Source: Craterostigma plantagineum (lineage: Eukaryota > Streptophyta > Magnoliopsida > Lamiales > Linderniaceae). From it: a stretch of 64,000 nt of DNA. The position numbers were made by a program, and so were the translations under genes. This document shows positions 1 through 11,255 of the stretch, piece by piece. The stretch lies in assembly GCA_027422505.1 (NCBI GenBank), contig JAPQWV010001361.1, positions 29,484 to 93,483 of the forward strand, in the 5' to 3' direction. The notes beneath the pieces were generated by a model. That model ran no database searches. It saw only the letters and a program-made list of their open reading frames with translations, and was not told the origin of the DNA. Every line of letters starts with the position of its first letter. Position 1 is the stretch's first letter.

Positions 1-610
1 TACCAATAAGGGTAAATTTGGAATACTACAATTATAATTTGTTCAAAATTTTAAATTTCATTCCAAAATACAATGAGGGGTCTTGGTGTAAAGGTTGAGT
101 AAATTAAAAGGGATGTGCGAGTAATTACTATAGTCGGATGGCGTGTATGTGTAATTGAGTAATACAACAAGGGGTGTTATTTAATTATCCCTAAATTAAA
201 AGGGGGTGTGCGAGTAATTACTATAGTCGGAGGGGGTGTATGCGTATGTGAGTAATACTACAAGGGGTGTTAGTGTAAATATCCCTTAAATATAACCCAC
301 CGTAACATTATCCATTCCAAACATGAGACGCATAAAAAAAAAAAAACACACACACACACTAGTAATGGCCAACAGTGGCGCTGCGCCACCATTTTCCTTC
401 GAGGAGGATCTGCCGATGATCATCTAAGTTTTATACTAGCAATTGTCGGGAAGGTGGCGATGGGCGTCGTCGCGCTCAATAATAATAGCCATGGTCGAGT
501 AGGAGGCCGAAGGATTTCGGCGGCGGCCGTAATTGTCTTAGAATCATTAGTAATCTGTTGTTTTGATTGTTTACATATTACTCTAGCTAGCTAGTTTATC
601 GACTATATTT
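1..610. repeat. Composite repeat, copy 1
   Basis: This stretch is repeated, imperfectly but along its whole length, at about 1043-1670. It reads from a segment rich in the words GAGTAAT, AATTACTATAGTCGG and AGGGGTGT into a CA-rich tract and then a GC-richer segment near 365-545 (GGCGCTGCGCC, CGATGATCATCTAA). The first 290 bases resemble a terminal arm, because their reverse complement recurs at 625-815. No coding sequence is apparent. It is probably a non-autonomous DNA transposon or a nested pair; no transposase is visible. Confidence 0.7.
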
Positions 611-619
611 TATTTACAG

Positions 620-824
620 GCAAGGATAATTACACTAACAACCCTGTAGTATTACTCAATTACACATACACCCCTCCGACTATAGTAATTACTCGCACAC
701 CCCTTTTGATTTACTCAACCCTACACCAAGGCCCCCTCATGTATTTTGAACTGAAATTTAAAATTTGGACAAATTATAATTGTAGTATTCCAAATTTACC
801 CTTGTTGGTAAATGACATGTTTAA

Positions 825-862
<38 letters not shown>
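620..862. repeat. Inverted arm of the composite repeat plus (TA)n
   Basis: Positions 625-815 are the reverse complement of the start of the flanking composite repeats (words TAATTACACTAACA, ACCCCTCCGACTATAGTAATTACTCG and CAAATTTACCCTTGTTGGTAAATGA). A TA dinucleotide run follows at about 829-862. The arrangement direct-inverted-direct would form large hairpins, as expected for terminal-inverted-repeat elements. Confidence 0.65.
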
Positions 863-866
<4 letters not shown>

Positions 867-1042
867 TATTAAATAAATAGTACAAATTTACCCTTGTTGG
901 TAAGAACTATCTATATATCAATATATATTTATATTTAAACATGTCATTTACCAACAATGGTAGATTTACCAACAACGGTAAATTGGAATACTACAAATTT
1001 GGAATTAATTATGTCTATATATATATATATATTTATATTTGA

Positions 1043-1670
1043 ACATGTCATTTACCAATAAGGGTAAATTTGAAATACATTTTATCAAAATTTTAAATTT
1101 CAGTCCAAAATACAATGCGGGGGGTCTTGGTGTAAAGGTTGAGTAAATTAAAAGGGATGTGCGAGTAATTACTATAGTCGGAGGGCGTGTTTGTGTAATT
1201 GAGTAATACTAAAAGGGGTGTTATGTAATTATCCCTAAATTAAAAGGGGTGTGCGAGTAATTACTATAGTTGGAGGGGGTGGATGTGTATGTGAGTAGTA
1301 CTACAAGGGGTGTTAGTGTAATTATCCTTTATATATAACCCGCTGTAACATTATCTATTCCAAATATCAGACGCATAAAAAAAAAAAGAAACACACACAC
1401 TAGTAAGAGCCAACAGTGGCGCTGCTCCACCATTTGCCTTTGACGAGGATCCCGCCGATGATCATCTAAATTTTATACTAGCAATCGTCGGAAGGTGGGT
1501 GATGGGCGTCGTCGCGCTCATTATAATAATAATAGTCATGGTCCGAGGAGGAGGGCGAAGGATTGCGGCGGCAGCCGTAATTGTCTTAGAATTCATTAGT
1601 AATACGTTGTTTTGATTGTTTATTTATTACTCTATCTAGCTAGTTTATCAACTAATATTTTATTTTACAG
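1043..1670. repeat. Composite repeat, copy 2
   Basis: Second copy of the 1-610 unit in the same orientation, with scattered substitutions and small indels (for example GCGCTGCTCCACC against GCGCTGCGCCACC). It ends in the same ATTAGTAATNNGTTGTTTTGATTG sequence. The shared non-terminal GC-rich part means the whole composite was duplicated, not just its arms. Confidence 0.7.
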
Positions 1671-2129
1671 ACAAAAGATGTTTAGTCGCATGTACGACCA
1701 ATATTCTAGTCTTATACTAAATTATTATTAGTTGGCACTTATATTCGCGGACTTAATTTCCACTTCTTTGAAATTAAAATGATAATTTAATTATCCACTA
1801 TCTTTGCTTTGTTGGGCGAAGATTCAAACCCAAAAATCCCCCAAAGTCGTAAACCTCAAAATCCATAACCCTAACCTTTCAATCGATAAACAAAGCTCGC
1901 GTACTCCGACGGTCGTTGTTGGCTGCACGCCGTCTCCGTCGTCGCTTTCTCTTTCTTCGTCCGTATTACCGCACGTCCCTCCTAGAGAAAAGTACTAGAG
2001 TTTTATTGGAAGCTTTAGCATCAGCTGAATGGCGGGTATGTGCTGCTGTAGGGTTAACAGCGTTGGGGAAACGGAGGCCAGTTGAGCCCAGTTCGAAATC
2101 AGCGAGTAGGAGAAGGATTTTTATTCTTT
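1671..2129 (+). other. Unassigned, 5' of kinase exon
   Basis: No recognisable gene. Short open frames exist around 1804-2131, but their translations match no family I know. This stretch could be a transcribed leader, or part of a long intron of the kinase gene whose first exon would lie left of the window. Confidence 0.4.
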
Positions 2130-2177
2130 GAGGTTATTTTGGTAACATCAGGAGCTGTTGGTGCTGGTCGCCAACAG
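2130..2177 (+). pseudogene. P5CS-like fragment (glutamate 5-kinase motif)
   Basis: One frame reads EVILVTSGAVGAGRQQ, the phosphate-binding segment found near the N-terminus of plant delta-1-pyrroline-5-carboxylate synthase (glutamate 5-kinase domain). The match stops at once on the right, where the frame runs into a poly-T tract, and nothing upstream continues the domain. It is therefore an isolated captured or decayed piece of about one small exon. The assignment rests on recognition of this motif only. Confidence 0.5.
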
Positions 2178-2333
2178 GAAAATGATGCTCATCAGTTTTT
2201 TTTTTTTTTTTGCATTATTATATGATGTCGAATTTTTATTCTTTGCAAAGATTACGATATATTTTATCGTCAATAAACTCACTGCATTTAGTAGTTTCTT
2301 CTGCGTTTGAGTCTTTTTCCTTTTTGTTTGCAG

Positions 2334-3004
2334 ACAAAAGAGGCGAGAATCGAACAACCTTGGACTGGGGAATGCGACTGAACATAGCGTTAGGAGCAGC
2401 CAAAGGCATCTCTTACATTCACTCGCAAAGCAATGGAAAGCTCGTCCATGGAAACATTAAAGCATCAAACATATTCCTCAACTCTCTGAACATCCCTTGT
2501 ATCTCTGACCTAGGGCTAGCCACGCTAATGGGCCCAGCATCTTCTCGGCCGGCGGCCCGAATAAGCGGTTATCGGGCCCCCGAAGTAACAGACCCTAAAA
2601 AAGCCTCGCAGGCTTCGGACGTATACAGCTTGGGAGTTTTACTCCTCGAACTCTTGTCTGGGAAATCGCCTGTCCAAATCCCAGGAGGCGGCGGCGGAGA
2701 TGAAGCAGTGAACCTAGTGAGGTGGGTTCAGTCGGTGGTTCGTGAGGAGTGGACCGGCGAGGTGTTCGACGTGGAGCTTCTGAGGTACACAAACATCGAA
2801 GAGATGGTATCTTTGCTGCAGATAGGGTTGAGCTGCTTTTCGAGGATGCCCAATCAGAGGCCGGCGATCGGCGAGGTTGTAAGAACGATCGAGGAAATAA
2901 GAGGCGTGGGTTCGAGTACTTCTCCTCAAGGTTTGACTTCAATTTCCCACGTGGCTGGGGTCGGGTCATCTTCTTCTTCTTCTCATAGTCATGCTCTCCC
3001 TTAA
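2334..3004 (+). CDS. Inactive LRR receptor-like kinase, last exon
   Basis: C-terminal kinase lobe of a plant 'probable inactive receptor kinase' (At4g23740 type). A polypyrimidine tract and TTTGCAG end at 2333. The exon opens in phase 1, as in the paralogue at 8200-9387, and runs from the TLDW segment through a KGISYIHS helix. The catalytic loop reads HGNIKASN where active kinases have HRD, and DLG replaces DFG, so catalysis is unlikely. SGYRAPE, SDVYSLGVLLLELLSGK and VVREEWTGEVFDVELLR are typical of the family. A Ser-rich tail ends at 3004. The LRR, membrane and N-lobe exon is not in the window: it either lies left of base 1 across a long intron or is lost. The open frame extends back to 2210 only by reading the intron. 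Confidence 0.8.
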
Positions 3005-3175
3005 AAGATTAAATTTGTTGACTTCTCCACAGTTGCCATTTTGTAATCTCATGGTGATCACATGGCTTGTAGTAATTGACTTCTTAAAAAATCTCTCTTT
3101 TTTTTTATATTAAGTTCGTAGATTCTTGTTTGACCAATTAGACAGGCTTGGCTCGGAGATTCTGAATACAATGTA

Positions 3176-3392
3176 TGAAGGATTACAAACAGCATCATCC
3201 ACCTTGATGCCACGTTGGAGATGCCATGTCAGAGGTGCCACGTCAGAGGCGCCAAGTTATTCATTTTAGTTAGATTAGTTGTTTTGTTTTGAGCGCGTAG
3301 TGTGCTGTATATATACTGAAAGGAGTTGTACAGAACGGACTTGAATCAGAGAATTCTAATCTATCCTTCTATCTTTTCTACTGAATTCAATA
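3176..3392 (+). repeat. Left LTR of copia element
   Basis: 217 bp starting TGAAGGATTAC and ending GAATTCAATA. It contains two or three direct GCCACGTCAGAGG words near 3210-3250 and a TATATATA core at about 3308, the likely promoter. It differs from the right LTR at one position (GCCATGTCAG here, GCCACGTCAG there). The LTR end is placed by the adjoining primer site and by the target duplication. Confidence 0.93.
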
Positions 3393-3404
3393 TGGTATCA
3401 GAGC
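3393..3404 (+). other. Primer-binding site (tRNA-iMet)
   Basis: TGGTATCAGAGC directly abuts the left LTR. This is the standard plant copia minus-strand primer site, complementary to the 3' end of initiator methionine tRNA. Confidence 0.93.
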
Positions 3405-3477
3405 GGTCGAATTCCTGAGGAATCGACGTTCAATCACACATTATCAACACTCGTTTTCCACTTGAATCACATTATCA

Positions 3478-6400
3478 ATGAGTTCCGACGAAATATCAAG
3501 CACTGGCGATGATCAGAGTGCGATCAAGGTAGCTGAATTGGAAGAGGATTATCAGCTACACGGCTCAGATAATCCGGGGATGATGATAGTATCAACGCCT
3601 CTGACATCACGCAATTATCTGGTCTGGAGAAGTGCTATGATCGAAGCACTGGAGGCTAAAATGAAGCTTCGATTCATCGATGGCACTTACAAGAGACCTG
3701 CTGAAAATTCGCCGATGATAAGAAAATGGAGGAAGGTTAATAGCATGATAACAGGTTGGATTGAGAGTTCAATCTCTAAAGAAATCGTCAACAGCTTCAT
3801 GTTTATACACGATGCGGAGCAATTGTGGAACGAGATCGAAGAACGATATGGAGCCTCGAACCTTTCTCTGGTGTTTTGAAATTAAGCGTGAGATCTCACT
3901 GGTAAAGCAAGGAAATCTGTCAATTGTTGAGTATTACAACAAAATTCGAAACCTATGGGATCAATTGGATCAGCTGAGGCCTCAGATTATTGCTGAAGGA
4001 AATGTCAAAATTAAGATTGAGGAGAGGGAGATAGAAGATCGATCGATGCAATTTCTAATGGGATTAAATGAGATGTATGAAGCCGAGCGAAGTCAGTTAC
4101 TGTTCCTAGACAAACTACCCTCTGTAAACAAGATTTATGCTATGATTATCAAAGCTGAGAAGCACAGGGAATTAACAGTTCAGATGAGCACGCCGAATGA
4201 AGATATGGCGATGATGGTGAAAAACTTCAGTCATAAAGGAGTCTCAGATTTCAATACCATGATGAAGCCTGATAAGGTCAGTTTGACTTGCAATTATTGT
4301 AAGAGGGTGGGCCACCTAAAAGAGAATTGTTACAAGCATAACGTTGACAGAACTAATCTCACTTGCACCCATTGCAAAAAGACTGGGCACCTAAAGAGTG
4401 ATTGCTTCAAATTGAATGGGTTTCCTGATTGGTATCCTGGCAAAAGGGGAACCAGTCCTAATAATCCGAGAGTGAATGCAGTCTCTGAAGAAAGTCATAG
4501 CCAGAATACTGTTCCACAAACAGAGGATAAGAACTTGCAATCTCTGCAATCGATGATGGTAAGCATGATGAAACAGGAAATGGCGAAGCTGCTCAAAGGG
4601 AATCCAGCTTCGGAAGGACATAATTCTGTGAATTTTGCTCACTATGAAGACTTCGCAGGTAGCTCTATAATCCCTAATCTTGACTGTTTAAAGTCTGATG
4701 ATATGAATGATCGATTATGGTACGTTGACACTGGAGCATCGAGTCATATGTGCAGAAAACTGACTATGATGACCAATCATAAATCTGTCATTGCTTTACA
4801 CCGGTTCATCTCCTGGATGGATCTTTAAGCCAGTTTCTCATATAGGAAGTGTTGCACTGTCTGAAAAACTTATCCTGAGAAATTGCTTATGTGTTCCCAG
4901 TTTTAAATGCAACCTTTTATCAGTCAGGAAGTTAACTGTTGATAGCAATGTTCGGCTGGAATTCTTCGCTCACTGTTGTGTGTTCTATAACCTACACAAT
5001 AACAGAGCAATGGCTGTGGGCAAGATTTCAAATAACCTTTACGCTGTTGATGATCAGTCATTCACTCGGCAAGCTCTTGATGAGTTCAAGAGCACTTATA
5101 GCTCACATATACTGTTTTTAACACAGCCCCAAATTTCTGTTTCAAATAAAGCTTTTGTTGCTACTTCTATTAATGATTGGCATTCTAGGCTTGGACATCC
5201 GTCCTTGATTGTTATGAAACACTTACCAGAGTCTGTTGTTGTTACTAATGACTGCATTGATGTGTCGAACTGCAACATCTGCCCTTTGGCTAAACAGCAG
5301 CGCAAGTCTTTTCCAAACAGCTCTATTAAGAGTTTGCAAGCATTTCACCTTCTTCACATTGATATTTGGGGCCCCTATCGAGTTCCCACACATAATGGAT
5401 GTCACTACTTCCTAACAATTGTAGATGACTTCAGCAGATTTACGTGGATTTTCTTAATGAAGCATAAAAGTCAGGTATGCAATACTCTGAAGCACTTCAT
5501 AGCCCATGTCTTTGCACAATATGATGGTTTTGTTAAAACTATAAGAACGGATAATGGTCAAGAGTTTCTCAGCTCAGAATGTCAGGAAATGCTTTAGCGA
5601 AAGGAATAGCTCATCAAAAATCCTGCCCGTACACACCCCAACAGAATGGGGTTGTCGAGCGAAAACATAAGCACATATTGCAAGTGGCTCGAGCTGTTCT
5701 AATTGAATCAAAGCTGCCGAGAGGATTCTGGGGGGACGCTGTTCTCACATCTGTACACATTATAAATAGGTTGCCTTCTAAACTGCTCCATTGGAAGTCG
5801 CCTTTTGAAGTATTAAACAAGAAAGCTCCAAGTTATACTCATCTGCGCAGATTTGGCTGTCAAGTTTTTGCAGTCAACAATGCTCCTTCTAGAGACAAGT
5901 TCGATGCCCGATCTTTTGCAGGAGTTTTTGTAGGATATCCTGTTGGCCAAAAGGGATACAAAGTTTACTGCCCAGACCTGCGAAAAGTCATATCAAGGGA
6001 TGTTCTCTTTCATGAAGACATTTTCCCTTCTGTTTTTGTACCAAGTAATGGAGCTGTGCTACCTGATATCTTCATTGGTGATCCCTTTGACTTACTTACT
6101 AGCAGCGCACCAGTCACAGACAGCTCGCCTTCAAGTTCCCATCAAGAATTTGAACTTGCTGAAGTCTCTGCTGCGAATTCTGACACAGAGGTCTTGCCTT
6201 TGGAAAGTATCCCAGATTGCTCTCATCCATTGCCCAGAACTAGCACCAGAATTAAGCAAAAACCTGCTTGGCTGAAGGATTTTCTCACAACAAATGCCTG
6301 CACACAGACTTCACTCGCAGATCATGAAGTTTTTATGGCAAACCTATCTGTATTTCAGGAGCTAGTTAACTACAATCAAGCCAGAACCGATCAACAATGG

Positions 6401-7940
6401 ATTGATGCAATGAATGCCGAGCTGCAAGCATTGGAAGGAAATGATACGTGGAGCTTTGTCCTTTGCCAAAAGGTAAAAAGCTCATTGGATGCAAATGGGT
6501 CTATAGGGTTAAGTGCAATGCAGATGGGTCTGTGAATCGATACAAGGCACGGTTGGTTGCGCAAGGATTTAGTCAAATTGAAGGAGAGGATTATACAGAG
6601 ATATTTTCCCCGGTTGCAAAAATCGTTACTGTCAGAATTTTGTTTACCTTTGCTGCTGTCCGAGGCTGGAATTTACATCAATTAGATGTTAATAACGCCT
6701 TCTTACATGGACATATCACCGAAGATGTTTACATGAGGCCACCACCGGGTTACACAGGTGCTAAGCCGGGTCAAGTCTGCAAGTTAAAACGCTCTTTATA
6801 CGGATTGAAACAGGCGTCTCGCCAATGGAATGAGGAGTTCACTACCAAACTCACAAACTATGGCTTTCTACAATCCGCACATGACCACTGTTTTTTTACT
6901 TTGGTCACACAACATTATCAGGTATACCTATTGGTTTATGTTGATGATCTACTTATCATGGGATCAGATGAATTTGTGGTACAGCATATCAAGAATTACC
7001 TAGATGAAGCCTTCACCATCAAGGATCTTGGGCTTGCAAAATTTTTTCTGGGCATGGAGATAGTTCGAACTGCCTCTGGGATTCATATTAACCAGAGAAA
7101 GTATATCACCGACATTTTGCGCGACTCCCATATGATGGATTGTGCCCCTGCCTCCACTCCTTTACCAGGAGGTTTTCAATTCCTCGCTGCTGATCAAGAC
7201 AATTCTCCATTGCTCGCCGACCCCTCACAGTATCGTAGACGATTGGACGCCTTCTGTATCTGAATTTTACCCGGCCAGACGTCACGTATGACGTTCAACA
7301 ACTTAGTCAGTTTGTGCATTCACCTCACCAATCTCACTGGAAGGCTGCTCAACAGGTTCTAAGGTACCTTGCTGGCACCATTTCTGATGGCCTTTTCTAC
7401 CCCAGTCAATCCTCTCTGCTTTTATCAGCCTTCTGTGATGCGGATTGGGGAGCTTGTAAGGACTCTCGCCATTCTCTTACGGGCTATTGCATCTTTCTCG
7501 GTGACTGTCTTGTCTCATGGAAAACCAAAAAGCAAACAACCATCTCATGTTCTAGTGCAGAATCTGAGTATAGGGCCATGGCATCTACTGTCAAGGAATT
7601 GCAATGGATATCCTATATGCTGACCTCTCTTCAACTCTCCAGGAATACTCCCATTCCACTCTACTGTGACAATAAAGCTGCGATTCATATTACCTCGAAT
7701 CCCGTCTTTCACGAGCGCACCAAACATATAGAAATCGATTGCCATGTGGTTCGAGATCTATTCAAGAAGGGCTTCATTCTCCCTTCGCATGTCTCCTCTA
7801 CTCTCAATATTGCTGATATTTTTACTAAATCTTTATCATCTCCGCTGTTCTTCAGACTTTTGTCCAAGATGAGCATGTCTTCTCTCCTTGCTCATCTTGA
7901 GGGGGGGGTGAAGGATTACAAACAGCATCATCCACCTTGA
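3478..7940 (+). pseudogene. Copia gag-pol polyprotein, frameshifted
   Basis: Starts with ATG at 3478. Gag carries two CCHC zinc knuckles (about 4288-4340 and 4366-4418). The protease motif VDTGASSHM lies at about 4720. A GAG-pre-integrase segment (WHSRLGHP, about 5179) precedes the integrase core (HIDIWGPY near 5356, RTDNGQEF near 5546, PQQNGVVER near 5638). Reverse transcriptase runs from about 6470 with KARLVAQGF, QLDVNNAFLHG and YVDDLL. RNase H follows from about 7430 (DADWG, SSAESEYRA, KHIEID). The frame changes by one base near 3876, 4825, 5590, 6465 and 7237. Each shift is bridged by sequence conserved on both sides. The last codons extend into the right LTR. Confidence 0.9.
7899..7908 (+). 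other. Polypurine tract
   Basis: GAGGGGGGGG immediately precedes the right LTR and would prime plus-strand synthesis. Confidence 0.85.
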
Positions 7941-8125
7941 TGCCACGTTGGAGATGCCACGTCAGAGGTGCCACGTCAGAGGCGCCAAGTTATTCATTTT
8001 AGTTAGATTAGTTGTTTTGTTTTGAGCGCGTAGTGTGCTGTATATATACTGAAAGGAGTTGTACAGAACGGACTTGAATCAGAGAATTCTAATCTATCCT
8101 TCTATCTTTTCTACTGAATTCAATA
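7909..8125 (+). repeat. Right LTR of copia element
   Basis: 217 bp, identical to the left LTR except for one transition. It is followed by the target duplication ATGTA at 8126-8130. The TATA core and the direct GCCACGTCAGAGG words are conserved. Confidence 0.93.
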
Positions 8126-8199
8126 ATGTATTAACATTTTATGGTAGAGCAAGCACTCTACTCCTCGTGTATGCATATTGTATCATGGACCAAAAAACT

Positions 8200-9387
8200 T
8201 CAGCTACTGAGCATCCGTACAACATCTTCCATCTTCGGTCTCTTTTCGGGGGACTTGTCCAAGCATTTCACTGCAACCTCGTACACTTTCCAGATCTCTT
8301 GATTGGCCAATGGATCTTTCAACAGCTGCTTATCAAACACGAGAGCACTCACCTCATCACGACCGTTGTGAAGAGCCCACTCCACGTAAGTCCTATACCG
8401 AGCCTTGTAGAGCATAGCTGACTTCCCACTAATCAATTCGATGAGCAAAACTCCAAAGCTGTAGACATCGGATTCTCGGGACAGCCCACTAACCGAAACT
8501 TCTGGAGGTTGATAGCTCGAAACGTGATATCCTGATATGCACGGTTCGCCTATGCAAATGAAATTACTTGAGTCGAGGAAGATGTTTGAGGCCTTCACAT
8601 TGCCATGAAATAGCCCTCTGCTGTGTATGTGAGCAAGTCCCATGGCTGCACCTATTGCAGCTTCAGTCCTTGCATCCCAGCTCAAGTAAACTCGACAAAC
8701 ACCACCTATGTTTCCTGTAAGAGAAAATGGGATTGGATATCAGCTTCAAATTTTGAATGACATGGTCACAAAAGCGATTGAGTTTTCATCGTTACCGTGC
8801 AACATTGAGTGAACGCTCCCTCGAGGCATGTAATCGAACATCCCGAAAGCATCTGATATGGTTGTGGACACATAGTACGCCCTCAGCTTAACAACATTGT
8901 CGTGCTCAATGCCTGCAAATTGCTTCAAGCGTTTGACTACATTGCTGGGCGTAGCTGAACCTAATTCTAACCTCTTCACCACTAGTATCCACAGATCATG
9001 CCTTAAGCTCACCAGAAAAGTTGTGTCGAATATGCTGATTATGTCTCCGAGGACCGTCGAAGGAGCTGATAACAGCTCTCTCACCCCAAACGTAAACGGA
9101 GAGTTAACGGTAAGTATCAGCTTATCTTCTTCTGGGTACAACTTGAATCGGTATAGAGCTTTAAATGGAAGAGAGTTGGGAGATATGAACACTCTGTTTT
9201 CTGGTTTCTCGTGGTTGAAGTTGGCGGCGTCATGGGAAGAGAAGCTTGACCTGAAGCTAGAAATGAAGGAAGAAGAGTCAGATAGGGTTGAAGCTATTGA
9301 ATCTTGATGGCAGAGTCTCAAGTAAAGCTCTCTCTTAAGAACAGCAGCTACTAGCTTTTCCCAGTTGTCATGGGTCGATCTGAGCAT
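8200..9387 (-). CDS. Receptor-kinase-like pseudokinase without LRRs
   Basis: Two exons, 9387-8796 and 8714-8200, joined by an 81-bp intron (donor GTAACG, acceptor TTACAG). They give about 368 aa with no frame break. After about 90 residues that I cannot assign come FGVRELLSAPSTVLG, a segment with the ATP-lysine (VVKRLE) but no glycine-rich loop, AGIEHDNVVKLRAYY, and SVHSMLHG where the intron splits Gly. Exon 2 has LAHIHSRG and HGNVKASN in place of HRD, no DFG at all, then SSYQPPEVS, SDVYSFGVLLIELISGK and RPKMEDVVRML. It belongs to the same inactive-RLK family as the convergent exon at 2334-3004. No signal peptide, LRR or membrane helix is encoded from this ATG, so the product is probably a cytosolic pseudokinase. 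More exons to the right are possible but not seen. Confidence 0.8.
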
Positions 9388-9891
9388 CTTTTAAATGATT
9401 AGCAGTAGTTTCAGAGATATACAATCAAGGAAAAGGCAGATCAAGGAATCTCTTGCAAGGTGGAAAGAAACGAGCCAAAGATCGAGGGTCAGCCTTCCAA
9501 GTCAACATCCGCGTCTGGCAAAGACAACTAGTTAAGTGTTGAGAAATACAGAAAGATAAAACCTTAGCTAGCAAGTGGACACAATAAATTTCCTATTTTT
9601 ATTTCCTTCCATGGACTTCACAATCCAAAACCCCACCAAGAACAGATACAGATATTATATTTTTTTACACGGCATGTCCCTAGAAAGAATCTAATCAGGT
9701 TGGTGAACAAGACTTCGCAAGTTAAGTCATTTTTTAATATGATATGAGACATTATAGTAATATTGCAGTACGTATGTGTCTGTCTTCCTATGAACTCAAG
9801 ATATCGTAATTGTTGTATTGAAACGTAAAATCAATTACATCATGACAAGTTCAGAAATGTGTAATAATCGTACAAAGACTCCTCAGAGCTC
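9388..9891. other. Intergenic, 5' of pseudokinase
   Basis: AT-rich stretch. No LRR-coding sequence, RNA gene or repeat recognised. It should hold the 5' leader and promoter of the minus-strand pseudokinase and the 3' end of the TH1-like gene. Confidence 0.4.
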
Positions 9892-11255
9892 TTATTTCCT
9901 CACTATCCGCGTCCTCACTCCACCTAAGAAGGTAAAATCAAAGAAACGAAAAAGGATAGCGTTAAGCTAGTATTGCAAACAGAAACAGACAGTCAAATGA
10001 TTTTAAAAAAAAAAAATAGCCAACGAGGAAGACAATAATGAGATCATCAGTTCATTAACTCACCCTCTGCTTCCTCGAATTCAACTTCTTTCACCACTTC
10101 AGCAGCAGCATTGTATTCAAACCTGCAATAAATTCCAACGTATTTCCTGACGATTTGATTTCTCTTCTCATAACTCATTCGAGCATCTTCGATATAGATG
10201 TAATGCTTCCTCAATATCCCATATCGTAAAGGAATTGAAGCAGAAAACAGAACAACTCAATGCTTGATCAGCTTCTTACCTGTCAGATCGAGAAACCTCA
10301 AGTTCGTAATCAGATGCACTTTTGGTAGCAGCTACAAGGACTGCAACGATCTCAGCCTTTCGAGTACTGGCCATCAAGATATCATATTCAGTGGGGATAA
10401 TAACTGCAAAGAAATTATCAGTTTGTTCGCTTAGGCAGATCTTTTCAACAGCGGCGAGTGCAATTCTTCTTTTCAATTCATCTGTATTTGGGTCAACGAG
10501 GTAGATGGCAAAATCAGTGATTATAATTGCCCGCCTTTTCATTTTCCCAGAGCCGGTAAATTTTAGTACTTTATCTGCGAACAATACCTTCTTATCACCT
10601 GCGAGTTGAAATGGTAAGGAAAAAAGGCATAATATGCTCGCACACAGAGGAAAATTTGAAGAAAATGGCTACAATTTCAATGGTATTTCTTGCCACAGAT
10701 GCTGATTACGCTTTGAAAACTGACAAATTATGTTGAAAAGGGTCGTTTCTACAAATGTGTCAATAACATGAGCAACTCAGATTCGCCATGGCTAATTCTA
10801 ATTTGCAATCCCCATATTCAACAACCACCAGCGCCTAATCTTCCATAACTAAAAAATCAGCTTAATATTTCGATCACAATCGAAATCCACTACGTTACTC
10901 AACACTGAATTCGACACCTTTTAGCAAAGTTTCTACCAGCAGATCGATCACGAAGCCCTCGAAAGATCAGTTAACTTGACTACAAATTCAGAACAGATGA
11001 AAGAATACTATAAAACCATGATATAATAGACACGAGAAAAGACATCCATTCCCAAGAACAATAGGCACTCAAACCTTGTTTCTCGAGGATCTTAATGAGA
11101 TGAGGCCTGGACTGAACATCGAGGTAATCACCAGCGTAATCGCAAAGGCGAGAGGATTTGCGCCGTGCCTTGACACCCAAGAACGTCTCTTGATCTTCCA
11201 TCACGTTGCCACCGTCTAAATCTCCGTCGTCGTCGTATCGCGGCATTTCGGACAT
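9892..11255 (-). CDS. Small myosin-TH1-like domain protein
   Basis: Four exons on the minus strand: 11255-11075, 10598-10280, 10122-10064 and 9923-9892. All junctions are GT-AG and the phases join without error, giving 196 aa. The N-terminus is MSEMPRYDDDG..., with FLGVKARRKSSRLCDYAGDYLDV and ILEKQG. The core (about residues 60-170) reads DKKVLFADKVLKFTGSGKMKRR, then ITDFAIYLVDP and FAVIIPTEYDILMASTRKAEIV. This is the plant single-domain protein related to the class I myosin tail (TH1, lipid-binding PH-like fold), with no motor domain. It ends GGVRTRIVRK. Plant members are often annotated as 'myosin ID heavy chain'; their function is not established. It is divergently transcribed from the PPR gene 330 bp away. 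Confidence 0.85.

Larger units (their letters stand above)
3176..8125 (+). mobile_element. Ty1/copia LTR retrotransposon
   Basis: A complete-length element of 4950 bp. It is flanked by the 5-bp target duplication ATGTA (3171-3175 and 8126-8130) and bounded by 217-bp LTRs that differ at a single visible base. The order is LTR, initiator-Met primer site, gag, protease, integrase, reverse transcriptase, RNase H, polypurine tract, LTR; integrase before RT defines Ty1/copia. The near-identity of the LTRs implies recent insertion. The polyprotein frame is nevertheless interrupted by five one-base shifts and has hardly any in-frame stops, so the breaks may be sequence errors. It sits between the 3' ends of two convergent pseudokinase genes. 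Confidence 0.95.

Noticed and set aside
2210..2333. N-terminal part of the open frame preceding the kinase exon (MHYYMMSNF...)
   Set aside because: It is intronic: a polypyrimidine tract and CAG at 2331-2333 define the acceptor, and the exon phase matches the paralogue.
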